This document shows, one piece after another, positions 38,519 to 52,050 of a DNA stretch of 64,000 bases. Each line of letters begins with the position of its first letter. Within the stretch, counting starts at the first letter, position 1. The notes beneath the pieces were generated by a model, which had not been told where the DNA came from, ran no database searches, and was given only the letters and a program-made list of their open reading frames with translations. The DNA lies in assembly GCF_025118155.1 (NCBI RefSeq), contig NW_026251398.1:682001-746000 (forward strand), read 5' to 3'. This DNA is from Cokeromyces recurvatus. Its lineage: Eukaryota > Mucoromycota > Mucoromycetes > Mucorales > Mucoraceae. The translations under genes were made by a program, and so were the position numbers.

Positions 38519-39329
38519 TTATGATAAATCAAATCCAGCATCTGCATTAATAGCATATAATAATTTTCTAAAATAGCAAGGAAAAGAATAAATTAGTATT
38601 ATATAATTGTATATATTATATATTTATTTATAAAATATACAGAAGGAGGACTTACTCTCTAAGAACTTCATACGTTGGATAATTTGGTAACTTTAATAGA
38701 TTAACACAGGTGGAACTAGTAGGTAATCTTTCAGGATCCATACCTGCATTACGCAGACAAAATTGCGGTACCAGTTCCTTGAAACCTAAAAGAGGCGGTC
38801 TGGAACATGATGTAACAAACTTGACAAATTTCATACGCAACGTGTTATCAAAGGATTCTAAAGCTTTCCAAAAGTTTTTAACTGTCTTGTCATGTTCCAT
38901 ATAACCTGCAAGTACTGTATGAGCACGTAAATCGGCAAGATCAATTGGTACAGATGCACCACCTAATAAGATTTGTAATTCTTGCTGATTAAACATACGA
39001 AGCCATTTGATATCAATAATGGTAGAAAGGCCTTTAAAGAAAGCTCGGCATTGTCTCGCAATCTGTACGTTTAATCGATAGTTGGCAACTGAATAAATGT
39101 ATTGAATTCGATTTTGATTTGTTACGGAGATATGGCTACCACCAGGTATTAAGTCAACTGTGGTAGATGTACCATCATTTTCAAAATGGGTACTTGTGAA
39201 ATCAAGCGAAAGATCTTCTACATTTCCTTCATAATTTTTAACAGCTAATAAACCTTTATATAAATCTGGATCCAAAGAAGATAAATCATCCACTATGAGA
39301 TTTATATCAGTAAATTAATTTATTCTTTT

Positions 39330-39364
<35 letters not shown>

Positions 39365-42057
39365 TCTCTACTACTTACAATAGTTTACTTGTCCAAGACA
39401 TTTCTTTAAGAAAAAGTCTGCAAATGCAACATCAAGTAAAATACCTTCATAAACAGCTTTACCAATAATTAAACCTAAAAATTTGAAATATTCTAATTGC
39501 TCAGCTGTAGACAGAAAATAGTTAGTGCATCGTTTTTTTTTTTTTTTTGGTATTATCATCTTACATTCTGTTGCATAGGAAGTAGGATTAGGATATAAAA
39601 GTTGTTCAGAAGTAACTGTAAAAAGTCCATAATTGGTATTAAAGGCCTCTTTAGTAATACCCGTTAAAAACTCTTTAAATACACCTCCTCCATCAATACC
39701 CGCCTCTTCTAATCCAAATTCATCTACAAAGGAAATAAATATCTTATTCTTAAGCTCAATTCCTAACGTATGTAAAGCATTAAAGCCATCCTCAAAGATA
39801 TGATTTCGACGAACTGTTGCAGATGCCTTGTTAGGACGATTATAAAATTCATCAATATGATTGCGTTTCTTGTCATTATTGACAAACATACGAAAGATTT
39901 CAACACGTTGTTCAAAGGGAATAACAAATGGAATATTGTTCAAGAGGCCTAAACGTGGACTGATGATCGCTAATCGTCCCTTAGATAACATTCTTAATGG
40001 CTTCAAGGATGTATCTTTCTCTTGTTCGCTTTCTAAATTGAACTCCTCTGCTACTGCCTCACTTGAAAAATCATCAGTATCTAAATGGGGTATTAACCAA
40101 TGATCTTTAGGACAAAAACGACGTCTTGAATCTCGCATATGAATGTGCTGCAATAGATGGGTGACAGTAGATCGTAATTGATTTAGCGAAATACTCGTAA
40201 GTCCTACCATTTTTGTCAAATCCATACTATTAGCACGCCAAAACATAACAAATGAAATAGTCTTTAATTGACGACTAAGATCGACTACTTGTGTTAATTC
40301 TAAAGGGTTACGAATATGTGAAGATCCTTTATCCAAAAATTCATCATCAGCCATCGTTAATAACAATCGTCCATAAACTTCACATAATAAGTAGAGTATA
40401 GACCAACAGCCTTTTGAATTCGTTAAGAGAAATTGAGTTGCTTCAGATAAACGAGATATAATATGACAGTCATCATTAAATAACTGAGCTTCCAATGATT
40501 TTGACCATGAAGACCATAAGATGGGTAACAATAGGTCTTGAGCGTTTGATAATGATTTGTAAAGTAATGTATTTAAAATGGTATCCTTCTTTGTTGGCCA
40601 ACGTAAGATAAGGGTATTAAAAAAGCTAGAGATTGATTCTATCATGATATCATTCTCTTTATGAGTGATAACAAGTTGCATAAATTGATATAATAAATGA
40701 CGAATACGTTTAGAGTCATAAATTGATTCAAGCCTTTCTTTAATCAAGGGCGATACAGATGGTACTAAACTAGTATTTGATACTTCTTCCATTTCAATAT
40801 CTTCTTCCTCGTCTGATAAATCACTCTCTAATATGTAAGCATGTATATACATATATATATGTTTTAAAGAATAGATTAAAATGCTTGGGTTTTGTGTTAT
40901 TATTCTATTTTATTTTACCTTGATTCATTATCTCAATGCTACTCTTTTCTAATGGATCAGTAAAATAGGAGGTAGGTAAATGAGTTAGTAATAATTGAAT
41001 TACTTTGGCGTAATTTGTCTATCAAATTCCAATATTTATATATAAATATGTGTATATATATATATATTCTATTACTTTTAAGTCTACATAAAGAAAGTCT
41101 ACATATTACTTACAAGTATATCGCCTTCTAAGGGCTGTCCATCTTCAGTATCTCCTAATGTAGTGATATTAATTAATAATCCTGCTATAGCTAAATCATC
41201 TAGATTATTTTGACTATCTATGAACAAAGTAGTAATCGTTTCTAAAAGATCTTTGAATGGTAACTGAATTGTTAACTGAGTTATAATTTGTTTATCAGAC
41301 ATATTATCTAACAAAAAGGGCACGGTAAACAATTCGGTTAACAGCATACGTAACAAATTAGCTCTTGTCATATAATTTTGCTTTATAGCATATTTTTCTA
41401 TTAGAGATGACGTAGAATAGTAATAAGGTGGATAAAATGTAACTAAATTCATCAAAATAGACTCCATCATATGTATTTTATAGTCACTGTTCATAATACT
41501 ATGTTTTATGCAATCGAGTAATTTGGTGTAATACAAGGTAAAAGTGATAATATGAATACGATTTTCATCTTCTTTTCCTTTAAAATATGTAGTTGAATCT
41601 AATAGATATAAAAGAAACTGAGACGAAGAAATTGAACTATCATAAAGAGAAGAAGAAGAAGGGATTTATATATATATATATATATTAAATCAATCCTTTC
41701 ACTTTTAAAATGTTTGATTTACCTTGAGTTCTCTATATTTGGTAGCAATACTTTTTTAATCATTAAACAGCATAACCTAACCCATGAATCGACTGCTTCT
41801 CTTTTATTGCTGATATGAAACATGTCTTTTAATTTTTGATGGTTAATCTTGGCAATGTATTCATCGACAAGTCGACAATCTTCATCATTTTTTATTTGAT
41901 AAAATAAAACAAGTTGTCGAGTCAACTGAAGTAATGTTTCATTATTCAAAAACTGCGCACTGTGTAATATTTTTTGAAATTCATTTCTTTGCTCATGTCT
42001 TGTTAATGAGGCTTGTTTACGACCTCTATAAAATGCCTAATGTCATATTAGCATTCT

Positions 42058-42094
<37 letters not shown>

Positions 42095-42305
42095 TGTATG
42101 TGTGTGTGTGTGTGTTTTATTTTTATAATAATCCCTTACTTACTTGAATGCGTAATGTATTTTTTATTTTAAGACGTTCTTGTTCTCTTGCTTTTCGCTC
42201 ATTTTGTGCTTTAAGCATAAGTGATCTTTTATCTTCCACTTTTTTTACACCACCTAAATTAATATTTCGTCTTGGTTTGTAATTGCCTTCAAAACTAAAA
42301 TTCAT
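38519..42305 (-). CDS. HUL5: HECT E3 ubiquitin ligase, UBE3C/Hul5 type
   Basis: Proteasome-associated chain-elongating ubiquitin ligase. The N-terminus MNFSFEGNYKPRRNINLGGV and the Lys/Arg/Glu-rich helix with NTLRIQ, continuing AFYRGRKQASLTRHEQR in exon 2, are the UBE3B/C start and IQ motif. After a helical middle, the HECT N-lobe appears (GGGVFKEFLTGITKEAFN, then LLYPNPTSYA). The C-lobe has NQQELQILLGGA, and the catalytic Cys is in LPTSSTCVNLLKLPNY (codon 38706-38708). The last exon encodes KLLYAINADAGFDLS. About 1,000 residues in at least eight exons. Two introns hold microsatellites (TA/GT at 42061-42115; GTGAGA units at about 39333-39366). It converges on the pseudokinase gene. Confidence 0.93.
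39333..39370. repeat. TCTCAC hexamer repeat (GTGAGA on coding strand)
   Basis: Four to five hexamers in a HECT-gene intron. On the coding strand each unit is a GTGAGA, a good match to a 5' splice donor, and they begin just downstream of the real donor at 39377-39378. Confidence 0.9.
42061..42115. repeat. TA and GT dinucleotide microsatellite
   Basis: About 15 TA units followed by ATGTATGTGTGTG-type repeats, inside intron 1 of the HECT ligase gene. Confidence 0.9.
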
Positions 42306-43657
42306 TTTCTCGTTGTTTGTTTAGATTGACAAAAAAAAAAGTGAATAAATTTAAAGTAGTATTTTACAATAAAGTGTCGTTGTTGGCAAAAGAAATTTCA
42401 TTTTCCGATTAACTCAGACTGTATCTTGTTCATTTGAATCAAATAATTGCATTCAAATTCCTGCTATAAAATTGTTTATATTAACTATCCTTAAGGAGAC
42501 CCTTTGTTCTTTTATTTTGCTTTTAAACTGTCTAGATTCTCCTTCCATTATGCACATCATTTACCACAAGCTTATCATATGCACATGGCCAATTTATTCA
42601 CTATATAACAAATGACTATGACATATTCTTTTTAGTGATTTATCATCTATTTCCCTCTAGAAGTCTTTCTCATATTTAGCTGGAAATTACTTTTATTTTC
42701 TCTTTTGATTAGTTAAACTAATATAAGCAATATTCACATATATATATATATCATGTACTTTATAGAATTTATCTTCTTTTCTTTCCTTTAAATTACGAGT
42801 TTCTTCACTTTCGTTTTGTCATATCCAAATAGTATGTCAAGTAATATCGTCGGACAATGTCACATAACAAGAGACTGTTATTCATATAAAACAGAAATAA
42901 GTTGTTCTTTGGCTGGGTTGTAAGATGTATCTAAAAGAAATGTATACTATTCATACAGCCAATTTATTTTAATAATGCTACCTACCTACCCCTCCCTTTT
43001 TTTTAAAAAAAAGAAAACAGCAAGTACTTTAGAATTCTTTCTTTATTCACATTAGAGGTTATTCTGAGAAGCTATATTCACGAAATAAAAAGCTTTAGTC
43101 AAGTTTTGATTTTCAGGTGAACAATTACATATGATGAATCTGTCAAACTGAACAAATAAAAAAGGGGGGGAGGGAATAAATATATACTATTGAATTCGAT
43201 AACGTAGCTCTTTAATTAAGAAAGTTAAGGATAAAACGTTTTTTTTGACTAGTCAGTCCTCTATTCCTTATAATATCATATGTTATAGAAGAGGCATTTT
43301 ATACCCTCTTCCCCAAGAGAGTAAAAAATAAAAGAAAAAAAAAAGGATTTATAATCAATACCTATGATTGTATCATGCAGAGCTTGTCTATCCTTCACTG
43401 TGAACTTTTTTTTTTTTAATAATAAACAATAAAAACTTTGGCTATATTCATTATTGAACAAGATCCTATTTATAAAGTGAAATGTAGAGAGAAGAAAAGA
43501 TCAAACTAGACGCTCTCTATAAAATTATAGTATTTTTTTTTTTTATTTATTTATTTTTTCAAGTAAAGCTTGTGCAGTGAGAAACCAAGCATAAAAATGA
43601 GGGTCACGATGTCATTTTTTTTTTTCATTTTTAACTTTTTTTTTTCATTTTTTACAA
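42306..43657. other. Divergent promoter region, HECT ligase and INO80B
   Basis: 1.35 kb without a gene. It includes a G7 run near 43164, T/A runs, and a strongly T-rich leader (43615-43650) ending 8 bp before the INO80B start. Confidence 0.6.
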
Positions 43658-44710
43658 ATGAGACCTACAAGAAAAGCTGCAGTTAAAGCTGCTGCCGCTG
43701 TTGCAAGACCCATTTCACCTTCACCTATATCGTCTGAAGAAGAAGACATGGATTCTGAATCAAGAGAAATGGATATGGATGAAGAAGACGAAATTGAGGA
43801 AGAAGATGAACAAACGAATAATTTACTAGACGATGATTTAGAATCTTTATCTGAACAAGAAGATGAAGAAGATATGGTTGAAGAAGAAGAAGAAGCACCT
43901 GTTATTCGTAAACCACGTAATAATAATAAAAGAAAGAAGCCTGGTAAGTAACAGATTTAGATATATATGTATAAAGCATTAACATTCTTAATTTCAATTT
44001 CACAAGTAATTGAAACAGATAGTGAAGAAGATGATTTCTCTGATGATTTAGAAATTCTTAGGAATAAGCCCATGACAAAACGACAAAAAGCAAAAGCGAA
44101 TCAAGAAATAGCTGAAGAATATTTAGAATTGCCTATGGGTATTTATATAAAAAAACAACAACAACATTGGCAATCAAATTATTAAATTACTTTTATAGAT
44201 ACTGGTAAAAAGAAACAACTAACAGAAGAAGAAGAGCAATTAAGAAAGTCAGAAGTAGCAAGAAGAAGAAAGAATCAAAGTATTCAAAGAGCAGAAAAAG
44301 ATAAAGCAGATACTATTAATAGATTATTAAAGAAACAAGCATCAAAAAGTAAACGTATTATTGAAGATCCTACAGAAGATAAAGAAACACCTCATGAAAA
44401 GCTAAAGAGATTAGAAGATCCAAATCGTCTTCGATATATAAATACATCGAAAGGGAGCTCATTAAGTATACCCAATGTCTTTACAATTGAACAAATATTC
44501 GGGTAATTAGAATGTTAATTTATTTCCCAGCGGTTTTTTTTTTTTTTTCTAACTCTTAAATACAATCATAGTCATCATCCTTCTTTACCATTAATGTCTA
44601 CAAAAAAATGTCAAGTTGAAGGTTGTTCAAAGGATCGAAAATATACAGCTAAAAAGAGTGGGAAATATGCTTGTTCGCTTGAACATTATAAAATAGTTGA
44701 ATCGAACTAA
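43658..44710 (+). CDS. INO80 complex subunit B (Ies2-like)
   Basis: Chromatin-remodelling subunit that activates the Ino80 ATPase. Four exons (43658-43943, 44007-44138, 44199-44502, 44572-44710) give 286 residues. Residues 20-80 are very acidic (SSEEEDMDSESREMDMDEED). The PAPA-1 domain follows: NKPMTKRQKAKANQE, then EEEEQLRKSEVARRRKNQSI and INRLLKKQASK. The C-terminus has a HIT-type zinc finger, CQVEGCSKDRKYTAAKKSGK then YACSLEHY. This is the domain order of INO80B/Ies2. The stop is only 41 bp from the stop of the convergent NDUFB10 gene, so their 3' ends must overlap. Confidence 0.92.
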
Positions 44711-44751
44711 CTTTTTATTATATAATAATCAATTTGTTAAATAAAGACGTA

Positions 44752-45233
44752 TTATGTATGTTTACGAAAACCTTCTACTTTATGTGTCTTAATTGTGGCA
44801 AAGTACATATCAGCCAATTCACGACATGTTTGATCTAATAATAGTATGTCATTAATTTCTATATACATTTATATGTTTGTATTTTACTTCATTTTTAACT
44901 TACAGTGATTGACACCTTCAGTTCTATAACATTCGTCTAATTTTTCCTTTATTAATCGAGCTTCCATAACTTTAACCCAATCATCACGGATTTTTTGGTT
45001 ACGTGCAGCATAAACAGCTAAATAAAATAAGCAAATATAAGCAAACTATGAAATAGACTTGTTTGTATGTAATATTGTTACCTTTATGGTCATTAGGATC
45101 AACTTGTTCCAAAGAAGGAACACTAAAAATTAAAGGAAATTAGCATAGAAATCATATATACATGGGAATTGCTTAAAACTAACCGTTCAAATGTTTTATG
45201 TTCAGGATATTCCCAAGGTTCTGCAGCAGACAT
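44752..45233 (-). CDS. Complex I subunit NDUFB10
   Basis: Accessory subunit of mitochondrial NADH dehydrogenase (PDSW). Four exons on the minus strand: MSAAEPWEYPEHKTFER from 45233, then VPSLEQVDPNDHKA, then VYAARNQKIRDDWVKVMEAR with DECYRTEGVNH, and last YQTCRELADMYFATIKTHKV to the stop at 44752. The pattern CYRxEGVNHY(x)xCR with two conserved Cys is the NDUFB10 signature. About 90 residues. The presence of complex I separates this fungus from fermentative yeasts. Confidence 0.85.
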
Positions 45234-45917
45234 TATATGTATATACAAAAAAAATGGGGGGGAAGGATTAAAAAAAAAAAAAAGGTGTAAATGTATAAAC
45301 AGTTATTGTTTACCCCGGATAATAAATGATAATCATTGGATGAACAGCAGGACAGGTCTAAGCGCCACCCCTCTGCTAAGATACAAAAAAAATGCCTAAA
45401 TAGCAAACAACAAAAAATGACGCAAAAAAAAACTCAGCTTCACTGTAACAGTGTTTAAATTTCAAAAGATTTGGGAATACATAATCAAAGAGATATTTAT
45501 ATGTTCTTATTGTGGTTAAATGCTTTAAAAAAAAACTATCAGTAAGTTAATGACTACTAGCTAAAGATTCTTTATTACTTAAAGAAAAAAGGGCGATAAA
45601 TATGTGTTTAAGGGTCACAGCTTTCACTAGTAATGAGACTGTTCTATGTCATCAATCTTTACACAGTAACAATGATAAATATACAAGCAAGTTATTATTA
45701 AATATAGGCTTAGTATAATTTATTCTTATACTCGAGTTATATGGCCTGCTTATTTTACTGAACATGTCAGATTTAAACAAATCAAAAATAGAAGGCTTTA
45801 TCGCCCAAAAAAAAATCAAATTATCACATAATCAAAAAACGCTCAATCTCCTTATTATTTTACTGTCTGAATGGCATGTACTACTAAAGAAATTTGGAGG
45901 GGTAATGGCAGACTAGC

Positions 45918-45951
<34 letters not shown>

Positions 45952-46620
45952 TGAAACAAGACAACACATAATAAGTTAAAGCGTCATAGTGAACTTAGAT
46001 TGTTCCTTATCCTGGTGAGCAAACTTAAATTTATAAATGGTTCTATATCGTTTTTTTTTTTTTCTTTCTTTCTTTTAAATATTTTATTTTGTTCCATTTT
46101 TTCTGTCTGATTTTTTTTTTTCGATTTGTTTAAACCTAATCTTTGACTCTTTTATAGATATGATAAAAAAAGTATATTATATCTAGCAAGCACTGAAAAA
46201 CTCAACAATAATGAAATAGAAGTGTACAATAAAGTTTCTGAATAAATGATAGATAAGGATGAAATTAGAGACATCATTAGGAGAATTGGGACTCGTAGAA
46301 AATATAAAAACAAAAGTCACTATGTAGATGCATTCCTAACCCTTTACAGGACAATCCTGAAGTGATGAAATTCTTATTTCAAGAAAGAACTATATATTAC
46401 TAGTCATAATAAAGACATCTAGATTTATATTTTAGAGATAAGTTTTACTTGATTTAAAAAGTATAGTCCATTAGTAGGAATAAAATAATTATGCTACATA
46501 AATACATTTTTGCACTTCTTTAAAAAGTCACGCTTCAAGTCAACAAAAAAAAAAAAAAATAAATAAAATAAAATAAAATAAAACTTTTTTACCTTTTCAT
46601 TCCTATAAATAAAGTTTTCA
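45234..46620. other. Intergenic region, no gene confirmed
   Basis: 1.4 kb. T30 run at 45919-45948. A short plus-strand frame near 46246-46356 (MIDKDEIRDIIRRIGTRRKY and about 20 more codons) has a protein-like charge pattern but no partner exon found. Confidence 0.5.
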
Positions 46621-46751
46621 ATGGAGAGGGCACAAGATCCTGAAAATGCTGTCATCTTTAAGCAATTTGAAGAAGCTTGTTCTGATTTCCAGGTAAATCA
46701 TTAGCATCGAGATTTACATTCTAATGCGATCTAAACATACTATTTTGTATT

Positions 46752-46793
<42 letters not shown>

Positions 46794-49700
46794 TACCTGC
46801 AACAAGAGCAGCAGCTGAACAGGTATTAACACAATTTCGTCAAATTCCTAAAGTTTTGCCAGCATGTCAATACATTTTAGGTAATCGCTTATAAAATTGA
46901 ATCCGAGATCTATCATATTAACATGTATATTTAGAGCACACTGCAAGTCCTATGGTTCAATTTCAAGTTGCTCTAGCAATTGGTGATATTGCTGTTCGAG
47001 ATTATACACTTTATGAAAAGAGTGATTTGTTACGTTTGAAAAACTACATGATTGAGTTTTGTCTTCAAAGAGATAGGTATATTTATTTATTGCTTATTAT
47101 AATATTTGATAACTTATATATACTATATATAGCCTTGTGAAATATGTGCGTGATCAGCTTGTACTAGCTGTTGCATTAATCACTAAACGTAGTTTATTTG
47201 ATGTGTCCAATGAAGATAGAGAAGCCATCTTGTTACATGTTAAGCAACTATTGCAAATGAATACTGATAATGCAGTAAAGTATTATCCTTACCTTCTACT
47301 CTAATATATCTAATCTAATTTAATTTATTTTGTCTTTTAGCAAGTGCTTTCACTTGCCTTAGCTAATGGCCTTATTGATCAATTTTCAAATACAAAATCA
47401 ACTACAATTGGTTTGACTTGGGAGCACCATCATAACTGCAAGCTTTTCTTTGAAAATACTATTCTGCTACCATTATTCGAAATGGTCATTACTAAACTTC
47501 ACGAATTTGTATCTCAAGTACAACAGCTACCTGATAATGTACCTGCTATACTTGTTGAAATGCTTGTATTGATTGAAAAAATACTTCATTGGGAATTTGA
47601 ATCAACCAATACCACACCTGTTTTACCTGGCACGTTTTCAAAGGAATCTAATTTGGATGATTTTGATAGAGAAGATGGACCTTCTTCTGTAAAGAAAACT
47701 TATGTAATCTTTCCTAAACAATGGCAACCTGTAATTGGTAGCAGAGAAGTTTTATGGTTATTTTTTATGGTTAGTAAGCTATTTAATATATATGTATATA
47801 TAACTAACTTTCTCAATAGACTTACCGTCTTGTTCAAGATGAGGATGTTTTAGGACATCGTTGTAGACAATGTTTGATTCAGCTTGCTGGATTTCAACAA
47901 GATTTCTTTAATAACAATGCTGAAATGATACAATCTTATGCTACAACAATGATTCATGGTATTCGAAAAATGATAACAGACGTTACTGCATTCGGTACAA
48001 GTCCTGATGCTCTAGGAGAACAAGGACCTCAAATGTTAGGTACGATTCAAATGATTCGTCGTTTATTGGAAAATGTTTCACTTGTGAATCTTTGTGCAAT
48101 TCCTGATTTTTTCCAGTTTTTGAATGAAGTTGGTATGATTACGATTAGTTGTCTTGGAGGGACTGTAGCTGATGTAGATGAAGGATGGCTTAGTGAAGCA
48201 TGTGATGAATGTTTACAAACTTGGGTTAAAATGGGTAAGGAACAAAAAAAAAAAATGAAGCTAGCTGGTTATCTCTTGTTTTTTTTTCTTAACTTACTTA
48301 CTTTATTATATAGCTGAAGTAATCCAACCAAGTGATCCACGCGGAAATGATGCTAAATCTGGATTAACAACTGAACAAATTCAGCATTTAACACAATATA
48401 TGACGAATGTAGCTTATCAAGTTGTAGATGCATACATCAATACTCGTCTTGAGCGTGCTAAGATGGTTTTGAATGATGATGAAGAAGAAGATGAAATTGA
48501 TGCTGGATATAAAGACTGGGATACATTTGGTGATCAGTTGACATGTATTGGTACTTTAGGCCGTTTAAATCCTCAGCCTAGTCTCATGCGTCTTCAGCAA
48601 TTATTAGCAGAACGTTTTGAAGCATTTAAAGCATTTTTCATGCCAGATCATGCTGGAAATGAACATGATTTAATCTTGATTCATGAACAACTTCATTGGA
48701 TTATTTTGATCTCAGCTTATATCCTTGCTGACACAGGCAAAGGTGAACAGCCCATGATTCCAGAGTCCTTAATGCAACTCTCAGGATCTCAAACATACGA
48801 ACAAGATCAGGTTGTTCGTCTTTCTCAACTCTTTTTAGAGTTGTTGAGGTTTAGTTCTAACTTCAGCACCAATTCTATTGAAGCAGCTAACTGTAGTCCC
48901 CGTGTAGCAGAAACATTAATTTGGTATATGGAAAGATGGAGTAAATCATATGTATTATTAGATGAGAATGAATATGGATATATGAGCCCTAACATTGCAA
49001 GAGCCTTCGGTAGGCCTGGCCCTTCAGATGGACAAGGAATGCAAATTATTGTTTTTTTCATTGAACAAATGAAGACCAACTTTATGCTTTGGAATGCTGA
49101 CCCTGATGTTTTGAATCAAGTAAGTAAGCAAAACATATATAAAAACATATATCAAAAAGAGGCGCAATCCAACTTGATGAAATTATAGCTTGTCAAATGG
49201 CTCCATTCATGTGGTACATCTAATAACCTCAAAAGTGGATTATTACAATCAGGTAAAATACATACACATATACACTTATATGTATATGTTTATCTTTGAA
49301 TGAAAGCTTATAAATCTTCTATCATATATAGCCCATTTCCCCGAATTAGTTCAATTTGTAACACAGAATTTGGGACAATTGCCTGAAGTGATTCATAAGT
49401 AAGAATATTTGAAATTGTTTCTTTTTTTTTGTGAGAGAGAAGGGAAACTTCTTGAATAATATCTAATATAATATATCAATTTATAGCTCTCTTGTTCAAA
49501 CCATTGCCACTATTTGTAGCTCTGCCGTTGATGAAGAAACTAAGAATAACTACTTTGGATTGATGTTTAAAATGATTGAAGATCGTTTAGGATCAATCCT
49601 TCATCGACCTGACTTCCAACAATGTTACCAACAAGGCGGAATAATTGACAATGTCATTAATGCCTTAGAAATGTTCGACGGTTTAGCACTTTCATGCCAA

Positions 49701-50821
49701 TACAGCAATACACAAATCATATTTTCTTTTTCTGCACGATTCTTTGAAAGCTTTGTACAGCTTATGAATATCTATAAGATTGCACCTGAAATTCAACTAG
49801 CTATTCTACAACTCTTTTCTGATCTTTGTAATCGATTAGATTTTGGATTATTAAGTAATGAAGAAAAGCAAATGTTGTATCATACTATTATTGAAATCTT
49901 GAAGATATATGGAGCAACTAACCAAGGTAAAAAAAGATTACATTCACAAGAGGAAGAAGAAGATAAGCCCTATGCAGATATTTCGACTGTCTTGATCATA
50001 TTATCGAACATTATGTCCTCTGGAATAGAAGACTTTAGTCGTAAAGGACAAGAACATTCAGATGTAGCAGATGTTGTTTTGTTTGGTGTTAACATAGTGA
50101 TACCTATGATTGACTTGGAAATGCTGAAGGTAATTTTTTTTTTAAAAAAATATTAATATTAAACATTACTCTGTATATGATATGCTAAATATGCCTATTA
50201 TATTAGATTCCAAGCTTATGTCAACAATATATTCGATTGATTTCTCATTTGATAGAGTTATTCCCAGATAAATTATCAGGTTTACCTTCATCCCTTTTCA
50301 ATAACTTAATGGCTAGTTTGGAATATGGTGTCCGACATGATATTTCAGACGTAAATGTATTAACTTTACAGGCTATTGCTCCATTGACTATTTGGGCATA
50401 TCATCAACAATTACGGGGCATTAGTATTGATTTCTTAAAGGAGGCATTACAAAAATTCTTACAAGAGTTACTTCATTGTTTATTATTCCAACATTTGGAT
50501 ACGAGTATTATAGATGCAGCCTCAGATGCCTTGCTTGCTTTGATTTGTATACAAAAGGTAACATTATATTATGTATATATGAATTATAACCGATCTATTT
50601 AAATATATACATATATTATTTAGGATATTTATATGATATTGGCAAATCAAATTATTTCACAACAATCAATGGAAATCCAAACACGCTTATTAAATGCCTT
50701 TGAAAAATTAGATCACGCTACACCACAACAAGGTACACCATTAAATAGAAATAATACTAAATTTAAGGAAGCATTATTGGCTTTCTTGATGAATGTTCGC
50801 GCTGTTTTAAGAGTTAAATAA
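46621..50821 (+). CDS. XPO4: Exportin-4
   Basis: Karyopherin-beta that carries cargo between nucleus and cytoplasm (eIF5A and Smad3 export, Sox import in animals). Around fifteen exons; the first ones are 46621-46692, 46793-46880, 46935-47076 and from 47133. The protein is about 1,100 residues of HEAT-like helices. MVQFQVALAIGDIAVRDYTL then LVKYVRDQLVLAVALITKRS match the N-terminal importin-beta-like region of exportin-4. Later landmarks are DGPSSVKKTYVIFPKQWQPV, EYGYMSPNIARAFGRPGPSD and the tail FKEALLAFLMNVRAVLRVK. Intron 1 ends in an A39 run directly at the AG acceptor (46753-46792). Saccharomyces lacks this gene. It converges on PPCDC. Confidence 0.92.
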
Positions 50822-51398
50822 TACAAAGAAAAGAAGAAAGTATAATAAAAATATGTAAATATGTCTTATATAAAGTTTAATAAAACAGTAGTTGAATACT
50901 TGGGATACAATTAAAGCAAATGAAATAAGTACTTTCTAGTAACAGTCTTACTAAATACATATATATATATATATATATATATATGAATATATTGATACAA
51001 GTATGCATTTTGCTACTTTAATTTTTTATACAACAGATGCTTCTTATAAAGTCTCTTGGATAACAATATACTCATATATATTGCATCATTTCCCTTTGCT
51101 TTAAATTACCTCTCCTCTACCCTTACCCACAGCGCAACAAATACAAATATTTAACAGCAAGTATTTGACTTTGTAGATTCTTCTTTAACGCTACATTTAC
51201 TCTATTTTCGTTCCAAATATACAAACAATTACTACTTTGAATGAATCATAAGCATTCATTTATAAAACATAAACTAAAGCGTCAAGACATCAGATCAGTT
51301 TTATTTATTACTTGGACTTGGATTTTTTTTTTTTTTCTAAATTTGAAGAAAAAAAAAATAGAAGAAAGGGTTATATATCAAAGAGTGAGTAAATAAAA
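50822..51398. other. Intergenic between convergent XPO4 and PPCDC
   Basis: AT-rich 3' flanks with a TA microsatellite at about 50957-50984. Nothing else seen. Confidence 0.6.
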
Positions 51399-52013
51399 TC
51401 AAAGCATTGTTCCTTCTTCAATTTGATCATCAATTACTCCTTGACGTCTAATTAAATCGATTACAAATTCTGATATTGACTTTGCCTCTGCCATAGCACC
51501 CATTCCTTTTAAAGAAAAGAAAAAAAAATATGTCAAAATTGAAGCTGAATTCATTCAGTTATTCTTTTCTTTTACCTGTATCCCCACAAGCTAATCTTTT
51601 ATTTATAGGCTGAATAATAATAAACTTAAGAATATCTCTTAAAATATCTAAATGCTTTGATGTGAAAGGATGTGTCCACATACTTGTATTCATAGCAGGG
51701 CAAGCAATCACAGGTTTTTTGACGTCCCAAGCGCGAAGTATACATGTCTAATAATACAAGAATAAGTTTTTTACGAAACAAATAAAATCTGGTTGCACTT
51801 ACCAATAAATTATCACATAAGCCATTTGCTATCTTTCCCAATGTATTAGCATCTAATGGTGCAATCACCATTATGTCTGCCCAATTTCGTAACTAAATAA
51901 TGATAATAATAATAATCAATATCTTGCATATAAACTTTGTTTATAAATTTACCTCAATGTGTAAAATTGGATCGCTAACCTTCCTCCATCCCTAAAAACA
52001 CATGTACATGCAT

Positions 52014-52050
<37 letters not shown>

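Noticed and set aside
46246..46356. Short frame starting MIDKDEIRDIIRRIGTRRKY
   Set aside because: Under 40 codons with no joining exon or recognised family; could be chance.
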